61,339 nt of DNA, from contig NZ_JTHL01000001.1 in assembly GCF_000818195.1 (NCBI RefSeq), forward strand, positions 4,154,404 to 4,215,742, read 5' to 3'. Positions 7,350 through 16,454 of this stretch are shown here, in pieces. How positions within the stretch are numbered: position 1 is the stretch's first letter; each line of letters opens with the position of its first letter. A program made the position numbers and the translations under genes. The notes below the pieces were generated by a model. The model saw only the letters and a program-made list of their open reading frames with translations. It was not told the origin of the DNA and did not search any database. Origin of the DNA: Streptomyces sp. 150FB (lineage in GTDB: Bacteria > Actinomycetota > Actinomycetes > Streptomycetales > Streptomycetaceae).

Positions 7350-8597
7350 GTGGACTATGGTCACGCCGTGCCCGAAGCACAGAGCGTCCCAGAAAAGCAG
7401 AGCACCCCCGCGGAGCAGAGCGCGCCCGATACGGGCTCGGCCCCGTACCGGGCGTCCGGCCCCCTGACCTTCACAGGTCACGATCCTCGCGTGGCCTGGG
7501 TCCTGACCCTCTGCGTCATCGGCTCCGCGTTCATCACGGTGCGGCCGATCGGCCTCAGCGGCCGGGGCCTCGTGGTCACCGCGCTCATCGTCGTCAACTC
7601 GCTCGCCCTCCTCGCCCGGCACCTGCCCGAGCGCAGGGTCCCGCCCCGCGTCGCCCTGGTCTGGCTGACCCTCGGCATCGTCGCCGCGGCCGCCCTGATC
7701 GCCGTCAGCCGCAGCGGATCGAGCTACCTCTTCGCGTTCTTCATCGTCGGCCACGCCGGATACCGGCTGCAGCCCAAGCCGGCCCTGACCCTCGCGGCGT
7801 TCTGCAGCCTGCTGTGCGGCGGAGTCCTGTACTTCCACATCGGCCCCGGCCACCTACTGCTGCCCTGGGCGGTCGGTCTGGCCGCCGGCACCCCGGTCGT
7901 CATCGGCATCATCAACCGCAGCCGCCGGCGCGCCGTCCAGGCGATGATGGAGGCCGCGGAGTCCGCCGAACGGGCTGCCCGCGCCGAGGCCCAGGCCGCC
8001 GTCCTCACCGAGCGGGGACGGATCGCCCGCGACGTGCACGACGTCCTGGCCCACTCCCTCGCAGGCATCAACATGCAGTTGGAACTGGCGGACGCCCTGA
8101 TCGAAACCGGTGACCTGGAGAAGGTCCGCGAGGCGAACCAGAAGGCGCACAGCATGGTCAAGGAGAGCCTGAAGCAGGCCCAGTGGACCGTGCACGCGCT
8201 CCGTGAGGACTCCCTGCCGCTGGTGGGCAGCCTGACCGCGATGCTCGACTCGTCCGGCCACCGCGACGCCCTCACCGTCACCGGCACCGCGCGCGAAGTG
8301 CCGTCCCAGGTCACGCAGAACCTGCTGCGGATCGCGCAGGAGTCGCTGACCAACGCCGTCCGGCACGCGCCCGGCGGCGAGGTCCACGTGGAGCTGACGT
8401 TCGATGCCGCATCGACGACACTGAGGATCCGCAACAGCGCGGCGACCCGTGCGGTGCGCGCGGGCGTCGGCAGCGGAATGGGGCTGATCGGCATGCGGGA
8501 ACGGGTCGCCCTGCTGGGTGGCACGATCACAGCGGGCCCGGTCGCCGAAGGACCGGACGAAGGCGGCTGGCAAGTGGAGGCAGTGATACCGGGATGA
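7350..8597 (+). CDS. Sensor histidine kinase, NarL/LiaS type
   Basis: About 415 residues. The N-terminal ~170 hold five or six hydrophobic segments with almost no extracellular loops, so an intramembrane-sensing kinase is likely. A short coiled segment rich in Ala/Glu leads to the HisKA_3 dimerisation motif ERGRIARDVHDVLAHSLAG, whose His is the phosphorylation site. An HATPase domain follows, with N box SLTNAVRHA and glycine motif GSGMGLIGMRERV. I take the GTG at 7350, just after the previous stop; the GTG at 7368 is equally possible. The 3' end overlaps the response regulator by 4 bp. Confidence 0.88.
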   Translation: MDYGHAVPEAQSVPEKQSTPAEQSAPDTGSAPYRASGPLTFTGHDPRVAWVLTLCVIGSAFITVRPIGLSGRGLVVTALIVVNSLALLARHLPERRVPPRVALVWLTLGIVAAAALIAVSRSGSSYLFAFFIVGHAGYRLQPKPALTLAAFCSLLCGGVLYFHIGPGHLLLPWAVGLAAGTPVVIGIINRSRRRAVQAMMEAAESAERAARAEAQAAVLTERGRIARDVHDVLAHSLAGINMQLELADALIETGDLEKVREANQKAHSMVKESLKQAQWTVHALREDSLPLVGSLTAMLDSSGHRDALTVTGTAREVPSQVTQNLLRIAQESLTNAVRHAPGGEVHVELTFDAASTTLRIRNSAATRAVRAGVGSGMGLIGMRERVALLGGTITAGPVAEGPDEGGWQVEAVIPG

Positions 8598-9259
8598 GTG
8601 AACCGACGCGGAATCCCCAGCGGCTGCGCGTGATCGTCGCCGACGACCAGGCTGCCGTACGGGAGCCGCTGGCCGCGGTCCTCGGTCTGGCCGAGGACAT
8701 CGACGTCGTCGCCTCGGCCGCCGACGGCAACGAAGTGCTCGCCGCAGTCGCCGCAGGCCCGGTCGACGTGGTCCTGATGGACCTACGGATGCCGGGGATG
8801 GACGGCACCGAGGCGACCCGGCGGCTCACCGAGGAGCACCCCGAGGTCGCCGTGGTCATCCTGACCACGTTCGCCGACGACGACTCCATCCTGGCCGCAC
8901 TGAGCGCCGGCGCCATCGGCTACCTCACCAAGAACGCGGGACGCCAGGACATCACCCGCGCCATCCGCGCCGCCGCCGCGGGGCAGTCCGTCCTCGACCG
9001 CGAAGTCCAGAACCGCCTTCTGGAGGCGGTCCGCACCAAGCCCCCGGCCCCCGGACAGCCGCTGCCCGGCGACATCACCCCGCGCGAGCGCGAGGTCCTC
9101 ACCCTGATCGGCCAGGGCCTGCCGAACCGTGCCATCGCCGAGAAGCTCTTCATCAGCGAGGCCACGGTGAAGACGCACATCAACAACCTCTTCGCCAAGG
9201 CGGACATCAAGGACCGCGCCGACGCCGTGCGCCGCGCCATCGGGGCAGGCCTGGCCTGA
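8594..9259 (+). CDS. Response regulator, NarL/LuxR family
   Basis: 221 residues. The receiver domain (1-~125) has the acidic pair VADD, phospho-acceptor Asp63 in VLMDLRMPG and the Thr/Lys positions ILTTF and LTKNAG. The C terminus is a LuxR-type helix-turn-helix (TPREREVLTLIGQGLPNRAIAE, then ATVKTHINNLFAK). It is the cognate partner of the kinase just upstream (ATGA overlap). It should regulate transcription as a phosphorylated dimer; its targets cannot be read from the sequence. Confidence 0.92.
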   Translation: MSEPTRNPQRLRVIVADDQAAVREPLAAVLGLAEDIDVVASAADGNEVLAAVAAGPVDVVLMDLRMPGMDGTEATRRLTEEHPEVAVVILTTFADDDSILAALSAGAIGYLTKNAGRQDITRAIRAAAAGQSVLDREVQNRLLEAVRTKPPAPGQPLPGDITPREREVLTLIGQGLPNRAIAEKLFISEATVKTHINNLFAKADIKDRADAVRRAIGAGLA

Positions 9260-9333
9260 GTCGTCGAGACTCCGCGGCCTCCCCCTCGCGCGGCGATACT
9301 CCCTGCGCATCTCAGCAGATCAGGTGGGGTGTC

Positions 9334-9903
9334 ATGCTGGTTGGGGCTGTGGACTTCTACGCGAATCATCCGGTGCTCCTCATCGGATCCAGCGATCCTC
9401 CGGAGCTGGACTGGGACAACGCGCCGGCTTGTAGCGACGGCAAACACATCGTCGTCCAGACTCGCGGGCAGACCGCGCTCATTCGGGTATCGATCTGGAA
9501 CTGCGCTATGCCTGTCATTGGAGACGTCGTCTTCGACGGGGTGCTGAACGTAGAGGGGTCGCGGGTATGCGTGGCCGACGTGGAGAACCTCACCCGGTGG
9601 GTCACGGGCTTGGTGCCGTCAGGCTCGCAACGTGTCGTCGTGTGCGTCGACGATCCCGGCCGTGCTTCGCGCGTACATGTTGGCTTCGGTTTGGGCGATC
9701 GGAGCCTCCCGTTGACTGCGGTCGCGCGGCATCCGCTGCTACTCGTCCGCGTCGCTCCAGAGGGCCAGTTGCTCCGGCCGAATGAACTCGGGCTGATCTT
9801 GGACGGTCACGACTCTCCGCTCGCCCGCCTGGCCGCAGCGATCAAAGTTCTGGCTTGCCGGTGGAGGACAGGCTCTGGCCCAACCCGTTCTACATTCGCC
9901 TGA
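9334..9903 (+). CDS. Hypothetical protein, probably frameshifted near its 3' end
   Basis: As read, 189 residues with an AGGTGGGG ribosome site. It is soluble and beta-rich, with no family I recognise. The last ~20 residues (CRWRTGSGPTRSTFA) look out of frame. From 9855 a different frame runs coherently as LPVEDRLWPNPFYIRLIQ and on to ...RLSTAVVYE, ending at 9980. A single-base change around 9845-9857 would restore a protein of about 214 residues. Either a sequencing error or a real frameshift is possible. Confidence 0.55.
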   Translation: MLVGAVDFYANHPVLLIGSSDPPELDWDNAPACSDGKHIVVQTRGQTALIRVSIWNCAMPVIGDVVFDGVLNVEGSRVCVADVENLTRWVTGLVPSGSQRVVVCVDDPGRASRVHVGFGLGDRSLPLTAVARHPLLLVRVAPEGQLLRPNELGLILDGHDSPLARLAAAIKVLACRWRTGSGPTRSTFA

Positions 9904-10193
9904 TACAGGATCGGGCTGCGCTAGAACGGGTCACAGACGCTGTGCACTCGCGTCTGAGCACCGCAGTCGTGTACGAGTGATCGCCGTGCCCGCTGCGTGC
10001 CCGCTGGGGCGGTGAACCACGGTGGCGGCAGTCGGCTCACTCGACGCCACCCAGGAAGCGGCGTCGTCCCACCCCATCTGCTCCAAGAGGGCCGGAAAAC
10101 CAGGGCACGGCGAGATCCCTGCCGTGTGATGATCCTTCCGGTGCGCCGGGGCTGCCGGCGCGTCAGTCGAGTACCACGCCCTGGGGGGTAGCA

Positions 10194-11564
10194 ATGAGAC
10201 TGTTCTCTGCTGGACGCCCGGTACGTCTCAGATCCGGCGCCGTCGTGGCGATGGCGGCCGGTCTGCTGACCGCCGGCCTCGCAGCGCCGGCGTTCGCTGA
10301 CGACCAGCCGCGGCAGAGCGACCAGTTGTGGATCAACGAGCCGTACGAGCAGACGCTTCCGCTCGGCACCGACGGCGATCAGCCACAGTCCCGCACCCTC
10401 GGCGTCGGCATGTACCACGACAACGAGAACTTCACGGTGACCGACGGCAGGCTCACCGTCGACGTCTCCGACCTCACCGGGGTCGCCGAGGTGACCTGGC
10501 CCGACAACTGCACGCCGAGCGGCACGAGCGCGGTGTGCGACGTCCCCGTGGTGCCCACGATCGGGGAAGACTACGAGGATCAGGTGTTCCTGACGGTGCG
10601 CGCGGCCGACGGCGCCAAAGCCGGCGCGCAGGGCAGGATCACCTACGAGGCGACAGCCACCGTCGGACCCAAGGGCACGCTCACCGCACCGCACGAGAGC
10701 TTCGACACCACGCTCACCGTCGGCGCCGGCCCCGACCTCGCCATCGACCCCATCGCCGACATCGAGGGCGCTCAGCCCGGCGACGAGCGGACGATCCCGT
10801 TCAAGGTCACCAACAACGGCAACGAGAGCGCGAACGGGTTCACCGTCAAGCTGAACCCCTCGTACGGCCTGACGGATCTGACCCGGTACGACGCCTGCGA
10901 CTACACCACGACGGACGGCGACAACTACCCGCCGTCGACCAACGCGGTCTGTACGTTCGACCAGGTGCTGGCGCCGGGCGACTCCTTCGAGCTGCCCGAG
11001 CCGCTGACGGTCCGACTCGCCCCGCACGCGCTGAACGAGCGGCTCGACATCGACGTCGAGCCGACCGACGGCGTCCAGGACATCGACTCCGAGAACGACT
11101 ACGTGGCCCTCCAGATCGGCGCGGAAAACACCGCGGACTTCTCCGTGACCGGTGACGCCATCACAGGCGTGGCGGGCGAGACGGCCACGGCCGAGCTCAC
11201 GTTCAAGAACAACGGCCCGGCCTGGTTCGGCAACCTCGGCTCCGGCGAACCGGTCGCCAAGGTCCGGCTGATCGTGCCCGAGGGCACCGAGGTCACGGGC
11301 GTACCGTCCGGCTGCAACCCGCACACCCTCGAAGGCGGCTACTACCCGGGGCAGACGGGTGCCCCTCGCTACGACTGCACCTTGCCGTACTGGGTGCTGG
11401 AGGACACCCAGCGCACGTTCGCGTTCTCCGTGCGCGTCGACACCGTGGTGCCCGGCGTGACCGGAGCGGTGAGCATCCACCCCTCGTTCGGCGAGTTCGG
11501 CGAGTACCCCTTCGATTTCGACCCGGATCTCACGAACAACACGGCGGTCCTGGCCGTCAACTGA
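10194..11564 (+). CDS. Secreted protein with CARDB/DUF11-like repeats
   Basis: 456 residues. A Sec signal peptide is clear: basic start, hydrophobic VVAMAAGLLTAGLAAP, cleavage after AFA (~35). The rest is extracellular, acidic and beta-rich. Domains beginning PFKVTNNGNESANGFTVKL and ATAELTFKNNGPAWFGNL have the pattern of CARDB or DUF11 modules, and paired cysteines suggest disulfides. There is no LPXTG or membrane anchor, so it is probably released. A perfect hairpin follows the stop. Role unknown; adhesion or surface-layer functions are possible. Confidence 0.75.
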   Translation: MRLFSAGRPVRLRSGAVVAMAAGLLTAGLAAPAFADDQPRQSDQLWINEPYEQTLPLGTDGDQPQSRTLGVGMYHDNENFTVTDGRLTVDVSDLTGVAEVTWPDNCTPSGTSAVCDVPVVPTIGEDYEDQVFLTVRAADGAKAGAQGRITYEATATVGPKGTLTAPHESFDTTLTVGAGPDLAIDPIADIEGAQPGDERTIPFKVTNNGNESANGFTVKLNPSYGLTDLTRYDACDYTTTDGDNYPPSTNAVCTFDQVLAPGDSFELPEPLTVRLAPHALNERLDIDVEPTDGVQDIDSENDYVALQIGAENTADFSVTGDAITGVAGETATAELTFKNNGPAWFGNLGSGEPVAKVRLIVPEGTEVTGVPSGCNPHTLEGGYYPGQTGAPRYDCTLPYWVLEDTQRTFAFSVRVDTVVPGVTGAVSIHPSFGEFGEYPFDFDPDLTNNTAVLAVN

Positions 11565-11571
11565 CCAGCCC

Positions 11572-11614
11572 GTGGGTTCGGAGCAAGACGTCCGAGCGGC
11601 TGCTCCGAACCCAC
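11572..11614. terminator. Strong bidirectional terminator
   Basis: A 14-bp perfect stem: GTGGGTTCGGAGCA at 11572-11585 pairs with TGCTCCGAACCCAC at 11601-11614, around a 15-base loop. It starts 8 bp after the secreted-protein gene and also faces the convergent gene at 11902. It lacks a long T run, as is normal in Streptomyces. Confidence 0.8.
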
Positions 11615-11670
11615 CCTTCTCCGGGCGGACGCTGCCCGCCGGTCTCAGCCGACCTCGATCTGACGCCTGG

Positions 11671-11707
11671 GGATGATCCGTACCGCTACCAGCGGTACGG
11701 ATCATCC
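11671..11707. repeat. Perfect 17-bp inverted repeat with 3-base loop
   Basis: GGATGATCCGTACCGCT at 11671-11687 is the exact inverse complement of 11691-11707; ACC is the loop. It lies about 60 bp beyond the first hairpin in the convergent gap. It could be a second terminator, serving the minus-strand gene at 11902, or a protein-binding palindrome. Confidence 0.8.
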
Positions 11708-11901
11708 AAGAACGTCATCACCTCGCCCGGGCGACCCGTCCGGGGCGCCTGCGCCGACAGCGGGGCGCGAGCGGGCAAAGGTGCCCCGGCCCCCGGTTGT
11801 GCTGCCCAACGGTCGGCAGGTGTCCGCCAACGGGACCGGAAGCGTGCAGGTTCGGTCGGGCGGATGTTCTGTCGTGCGGTCGCTGCCGACTCGCGCCGCT
11901 C

Positions 11902-12663
11902 TCACCCCCGCTGTCGGGACGCGCGTGCCACAGCCGTCCCGATGAGCTCGGCCGCATCGATCTCGTCCAGCCGGACCCATCCTGCTTCCTTCACTTCCTC
12001 TTCCGAGGACGGCAGCAAGTCCGTCGGCTCCCAGTACGGGCCCTGACCGAACACCTCGTCATGCCGCTCATCCCGCAGGTCACGACGCCTCAACAGAGGC
12101 CCGGTACCGGTAGACGCCGCGTAATACGAGATTCTGCCCTCTGCGTCCACGGCATCGAGCATGGCCTCGCTGAGCGTACTGAGGCGCGGGGTCCCGAGGT
12201 GCCCTCGCAGAGTTCCAGGCCGGAAAGACACACCTGTCAGATCAAGGAAACCAGCGTTGTCACGGAAGAACTCCCCGCCTCGTTCGTAGAAGCGGACCAG
12301 CGGCTCGTAGAGATCAGGGAGGTCGGGAAGTACGGACGGGCGCCGTGCCCGGAGTTCCGCCATGCGCACCGCACCCGCACAGGTACGCCTAAGGCTTTCG
12401 CCGGGCACTTGGCCGAGGTATTCGTCGAGTTCCAAGGAGATTTCGGGGGGAAGACGGAAATCAGGATCCACATGATCTGTAACGTCGAAGAATGGCCACT
12501 CGCTCTCCGCAGAGCAGGCCTGCGTCCACTGAGCGGCCCGACGCAGATACTCACGCATCAGCACACGGCGCGACCTGACATGCCCGAACGCATAGCCCCA
12601 ATCACCGATCCACTCCACCGCGCGAAGACGATTCAGCATGGCGGAAGACATATGGCCGGTCAC
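11902..12663 (-). CDS. Hypothetical soluble protein
   Basis: 253 residues from a GTG with AAAGGA upstream; an ATG four codons later is also possible. It is rich in Arg, Glu and aromatic residues, with no signal peptide or membrane segment. No motif lets me assign a family. The C terminus (EEEVKEAGWVRLDEIDAAELIG) is acidic and probably helical. It is the distal gene of a minus-strand set with the thioredoxin-like gene at 12759, about 95 bp upstream. Confidence 0.6.
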   Translation of the reverse strand: MTGHMSSAMLNRLRAVEWIGDWGYAFGHVRSRRVLMREYLRRAAQWTQACSAESEWPFFDVTDHVDPDFRLPPEISLELDEYLGQVPGESLRRTCAGAVRMAELRARRPSVLPDLPDLYEPLVRFYERGGEFFRDNAGFLDLTGVSFRPGTLRGHLGTPRLSTLSEAMLDAVDAEGRISYYAASTGTGPLLRRRDLRDERHDEVFGQGPYWEPTDLLPSSEEEVKEAGWVRLDEIDAAELIGTAVARASRQRG

Positions 12664-12758
12664 TTCAGATCCATTCCTTTTGATCGCAGTGCCTGGACCA
12701 GTGCTTCAACCGTCTCATCGATGTTGGAGAGACTGGGCGCCAGCTCGACGCGGCCTGC

Positions 12759-13097
12759 TCACAGGTGGGCGTTCAGGAACTCCCCGAGCGCTGTCCTGGA
12801 CATCGGACCGCTCCTGTCCGCCATGGGCTCGCCCCGATCGATCAGTACGAAGGAGGGCGCGCCGGTGACGCCGTACCGCCGTACGGGGCCGGGGCACCTT
12901 GCGATGTCGGCCCGCATGACGATCAGTCGGCCCTCGTAGGCGTCGGCCACCTCCCGGACCAGGGGATCCATTTCCTTGCATGCTGCCGCGGCCTTGGGCC
13001 ACACCCCGTGGAAGTACGCGAGCACCGGCACGTCCGCCCTCGCCAGGATGAACTCGAACTCGGCTTCCTCCTGGGGTTGTTGGACCCTGTTTGCCAT
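12759..13097 (-). CDS. Thioredoxin-fold protein without the CXXC active site
   Basis: 112 residues with the thioredoxin order: PVLAYFHGVWPKAAAACKEMDPLVREVA, then IVMRADIARCP, GVTGAPSFVLIDRG with the cis-Pro loop, and a final helix. In place of the WCGPC redox centre it has WPKAAAAC, so only one Cys remains and classical disulfide exchange is not expected. Ribosome site AAGGAGG precedes the ATG. It may be a binding or chaperone-like thioredoxin relative. Confidence 0.75.
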   Translation of the reverse strand: MANRVQQPQEEAEFEFILARADVPVLAYFHGVWPKAAAACKEMDPLVREVADAYEGRLIVMRADIARCPGPVRRYGVTGAPSFVLIDRGEPMADRSGPMSRTALGEFLNAHL

Positions 13098-13156
13098 CGG
13101 CAGTGCCTCCTTGTGTCTCCCGACCGCAGCGGCCGTACCGCCCGTCGTACCGCCCG

Positions 13157-14575
13157 TCAGTGGGCCTTGCGCGCTCGGGCGGCCTTGCGGGCCTCCGCCA
13201 TCGTGCGCGCCTCCGCAGCCTTGCGGGATTCCTTCGGCGGGCGGCCCGCGCGGGTGCCCAGACCCCGGAACGCCGCGTTGCCGGTCTTGGCAGCGTCCTG
13301 CACCGGCGGGCGCTTCGCGCCTGTGATGCTGGTCAGCTTCTCCTCGCCGGAGCGAATCTGAGCGACCGTGGGCCGGATCCCGGCCTCCGACATCATCCGG
13401 TTCACGTCCCGGCGCTGGCCGGGCGTGACCAGCGTGACCACGCTGCCGGACTCCCCGGCACGCGCGGTGCGCCCGCCGCGGTGGAGGTAGTCCTTGGGGT
13501 CGGCGGGCGGATCCACGTTGACGACGAGGTCCAGGTGCTCGATGTGGATGCCACGGGCAGCGACGTTGGTGGCCACCAGCACCGTGATCTCGCCGTCCTT
13601 GAACTGGGCCAGCGTGTGCGTGCGCTGCGGCTGCGACTTCCCGCTGTGCAGAGCACCCGCCTGTATGCCGCTGCTCCGCAGGTGGCGGGTGAACTGGTCC
13701 ACACCGTGCTTGGTGTCCAGGAACATCAGCACCCGCCCGTCGCGAGCCGCGATCTCGGTGGCTGTCGCGTACTTGTCGGCGGGATGGACGTTCAGTACGT
13801 GGTGCTCCATCGTCGCGACCGAGTTCTCCGCCCGGTCGACCGCGGCGAACACCGGCTCACTCAGATATTGCCTGACCAGTTGATCGACGTTGCGGTCGAG
13901 CGTCGCGGAGAACAGCATCCGCTGCCCGCCGGGGGGCGTCAGGTCCAGGGTCTCCGAGACCTGCGGCAGGAAACCCATGTCGCACATCTGGTCCGCCTCG
14001 TCCAGCACCGCGATCCGCACCCGGTCCAGGTGACAGTCCCGCCGGGCGACGAGATCGGTCAGCCGTCCCGGCGTCGCCACCACGACCTCGGCACCCGCCC
14101 GGAGCGCCGCCACCTGCCGGTTGATCGCCAGCCCGCCGACCACAGTCACCGAGCGTAGCCCGAGCGCCTCCGCGTAGGGAGCCAGCGCCTCGCTCACCTG
14201 CTGCGCGAGTTCCCTTGTCGGCACCAGGACCAGCGCGAGAGGGCGCTTCGGTTCGGCGCGCCGGCCCGCCGTACGTGCGAGGAGAGCAAGCCCGAAGGCG
14301 AGGGTCTTTCCCGAGCCGGTCCGCGCGCGGCCGAGGATGTCCCGGCCGGCCAGCGCGCTCGGCAGGGTGGCCGCCTGGATCGGGAACGGCTCCCGTACCC
14401 CGAGCCCCGCCAGCACCCCCATCAGCTCGACCGGTAGTTCCAGCTCCGCGAATGACCCGGCCGGCGGGAGGCCGGGTGCCACTGTCGCCGGCACCGAGAG
14501 CTCGCCCCGCGGGGCCCTCCCCTGGTCGGACCTGCCGGGTCCGGAGCGGCCGGAGGCCGGCTGCTTCGCCTTCAT
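13157..14575 (-). CDS. DEAD-box ATP-dependent RNA helicase
   Basis: 472 residues with every core motif in order: Q motif region (FPIQAATLPSALAG), motif I ARTGSGKT, Ia PTRELAQQV, GG, Ib TPGRL, motif II DEAD (VLDEADQM), motif III SAT, then RecA domain 2 with ATNVAARGIHIEHLDLVVN and motif VI HRGGRTARAG. N and C tails are basic and low-complexity, suitable for RNA binding. Streptomyces has several such helicases, used in ribosome assembly and cold response; the specific paralogue cannot be named. It is transcribed divergently from the DUF6243 gene. Confidence 0.93.
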   Translation of the reverse strand: MKAKQPASGRSGPGRSDQGRAPRGELSVPATVAPGLPPAGSFAELELPVELMGVLAGLGVREPFPIQAATLPSALAGRDILGRARTGSGKTLAFGLALLARTAGRRAEPKRPLALVLVPTRELAQQVSEALAPYAEALGLRSVTVVGGLAINRQVAALRAGAEVVVATPGRLTDLVARRDCHLDRVRIAVLDEADQMCDMGFLPQVSETLDLTPPGGQRMLFSATLDRNVDQLVRQYLSEPVFAAVDRAENSVATMEHHVLNVHPADKYATATEIAARDGRVLMFLDTKHGVDQFTRHLRSSGIQAGALHSGKSQPQRTHTLAQFKDGEITVLVATNVAARGIHIEHLDLVVNVDPPADPKDYLHRGGRTARAGESGSVVTLVTPGQRRDVNRMMSEAGIRPTVAQIRSGEEKLTSITGAKRPPVQDAAKTGNAAFRGLGTRAGRPPKESRKAAEARTMAEARKAARARKAH

Positions 14576-14989
14576 GGGGTTCCTCGTTTCGACGCCCTGA
14601 ACGGACCGGGGCCCGTACCTTGTCCGGCACGGGCCCAGGCTCTCTGCAAGCGTGAGCCAATCTTACCAGCGCGGGCCTCGCGCCAGCCGTTCCGCGGCCC
14701 TGTCCTGCGGCCCGGCCGGGCACCCGCCCTCCGGCTGGAGACCATGGCGGGCACGGTCGGGGCGCGGGCGATCGGGGAGTTCGGGATCGATGTCTCGCGC
14801 TTGCACTGATACATGACGACCAGCATGTCCGTGCACGGCGCATACTCGGCCGAAGGACAGGACGCCGATTTCCGAGTGAGAGCGTGATGGGGCCCTGCCG
14901 ACGTCCCTCGACGTCGCCGCGCCCGTCCCCCACCGATCACCGATCACCGATGAATCCGTAGATCACTTCACATCATTCCGGGAGAACCC
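14576..14989. other. Divergent intergenic region, 414 bp
   Basis: No gene is supported. It should carry promoters and leaders for the helicase (left) and DUF6243 (right). Just before the DUF6243 ribosome site is a short tandem repeat of ACCGATC (three units, about 14931-14951). Long leaders are common for cold-responsive helicase genes, but no known leader element is recognisable. Confidence 0.4.
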
Positions 14990-15217
14990 ATGACCGTGAG
15001 CAAGAACATCAACAACCCTGTGGGCATGGGCGGCGGCAAGCGCAAGCGGCTGTCCCGCGCCGAACGGCAGAATAATGGTCCGCACCGCAACCTCGACCGC
15101 AAGGTCGCCGCCGACCGGAAGGCGGAGCTGGTGCGCAAGATCCGCGAGAAGGCAGGCGCAGCCGAGGCCGCAGCCGAGGGCGCCGGGCAGACGGGCGACG
15201 ACACCGCACAGAGCTGA
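14990..15217 (+). CDS. DUF6243 family small basic protein
   Basis: 75 residues, strongly basic. It opens MTVSKNINNPVGMGGGKRKR, then LSRAERQNNGPHRNLDRK, a pattern I recall from the Streptomyces DUF6243 family. The C terminus is a charged helix followed by a disordered acidic tail. There are no cysteines, signal peptide or membrane segments. Ribosome site GGGAGA precedes the ATG. Function unknown; the basic Gly-rich front suggests nucleic-acid or ribosome contact, which would fit the helicase next door. That link is inference. Confidence 0.85.
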   Translation: MTVSKNINNPVGMGGGKRKRLSRAERQNNGPHRNLDRKVAADRKAELVRKIREKAGAAEAAAEGAGQTGDDTAQS

Positions 15218-15536
15218 CGCGCCACTGTCGCGGGGAGGCACCGTACGGGGGTGCGGGGCCAGGGCCGCCACGCACGGTCCGGGCCCCGCTGCCGTACGGG
15301 GGCCGCGCCCCCCGTACCGAACGCGGCCGCTCCCGCTCAGCTCTCGGCCGACCACCCGGGGATGGGCGTGCCATCACGTGCCAGTCGGGACGGTGAACAG
15401 CGGTCAGCAAGGGCCCGAACAAAGCCACAGCGGCACGCTCCCGGGGACGCGTCTCCCCAGGTCAGAGGCGGGCGGGCCCCCGCGGTGGGGGCCGGTGGTC
15501 GCGCGTTCGCCGTGCTCAGCCCTCGGAAGAGGATTC
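15218..15536. other. Convergent intergenic region, 319 bp
   Basis: It separates the ends of DUF6243 and DUF6891 genes. I see GC-rich partial inverted repeats (CCGTACGGGGG and its reverse-complement-like partners around 15240-15310) that could end transcription, but no clean hairpin and no gene. Confidence 0.35.
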
Positions 15537-16454
15537 CTAACCGACAAGGCGGCGGCGCCAGCCCAGAGGGGTGATGGTGATGGCCCGGCCGGGATCACGG
15601 TCCCACTCCACGGGGAGACCGGCCGCTTCGAGGGCTGCCACGACCTCCTGGCCGACGGCCGCCGTGGTCTCGACCGAGCCGTCGAAACCACCGAAGAGCA
15701 GCGTCAGTCCATGGCCGGCCGCGGCGGAGTCCGTGCACTGCCTGTGGAAATAGACGAAGCCACGGGCGTCGGGACCGCCTTCGCCGCCGATCTCGGACTG
15801 GCCGCAACCGCGACAGCAGGTGAAGTTCTCGCGGGCGGTGATACCGGCCCGCTGCAGGGCGGCGAACGCGCGCGTGAGCCGCTCGGGATCGGTCTCGTCC
15901 TGCCAGTCGGCCTGCTCCGCGACACGCTCCAGCCACATCCGGTCGACCAGCATCTCTGCCTGGTCGCGCGACACAGGCCGACGGTCCGCGGTGACCAGGT
16001 AGTCCTCAGCGATCTCCGCCAGTTCGGCGCGGGAGACGTAGCCACCGACCAGCACCTCGCGGACGCGCTCCTCCAACTCCCGGCGCTCGCCCTCGTCCAG
16101 ATCGAGCGGTGGCACCTCACGGACGGGGTCCATGTCCAGCAGCGTCCAGTCGAGGCCGGTGTCCCAACCGGACTCCTGATGGGCCCAACCGGTCAGCGCC
16201 GCGATCACCGCCTCGGGACCGTCGACCATCACCTGGAAGTGCCGGTCGGCGGCACCGTCGCGGTACTCCAGCGTGTAGTCCCCGCCGGCCTTGTGCCAGA
16301 CCTGGGCGAAGACGTCGGGCAGATCGGGTATCCGCTGGACCACCAGGAATTGATCACCTTCACCGCCGATTCGCCGGACCAGCCCGGCCATACCTTCGGC
16401 GGACACTCGAACGTGCCGCTCCCGCCTGTCCGTCTTCACCACGATCTCAAGCAT
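15537..16454 (-). CDS. DUF6891 domain protein
   Basis: 305 residues. The C-terminal half carries the pattern I associate with DUF6891: ENFTCCRGCGQSEI, ARGFVYFHRQCT, LTLLFGGFDGS, then VVAALEAAGLPVEWDRDP and ITPLGWRRRL. CCRGC may bind metal. The N-terminal ~110 residues look like a separate domain (MLEIVVKTDRRERHVRVSAE) and include an aromatic beta-rich stretch. It is cytoplasmic, with no membrane segments. Function is unknown. Confidence 0.75.
   Translation of the reverse strand: MLEIVVKTDRRERHVRVSAEGMAGLVRRIGGEGDQFLVVQRIPDLPDVFAQVWHKAGGDYTLEYRDGAADRHFQVMVDGPEAVIAALTGWAHQESGWDTGLDWTLLDMDPVREVPPLDLDEGERRELEERVREVLVGGYVSRAELAEIAEDYLVTADRRPVSRDQAEMLVDRMWLERVAEQADWQDETDPERLTRAFAALQRAGITARENFTCCRGCGQSEIGGEGGPDARGFVYFHRQCTDSAAAGHGLTLLFGGFDGSVETTAAVGQEVVAALEAAGLPVEWDRDPGRAITITPLGWRRRLVG

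Noticed and set aside
7023..9310. Long minus-strand frames opposite the two-component system
   Set aside because: They are shadows of high-GC codon bias; the plus strand carries full kinase and regulator motifs.
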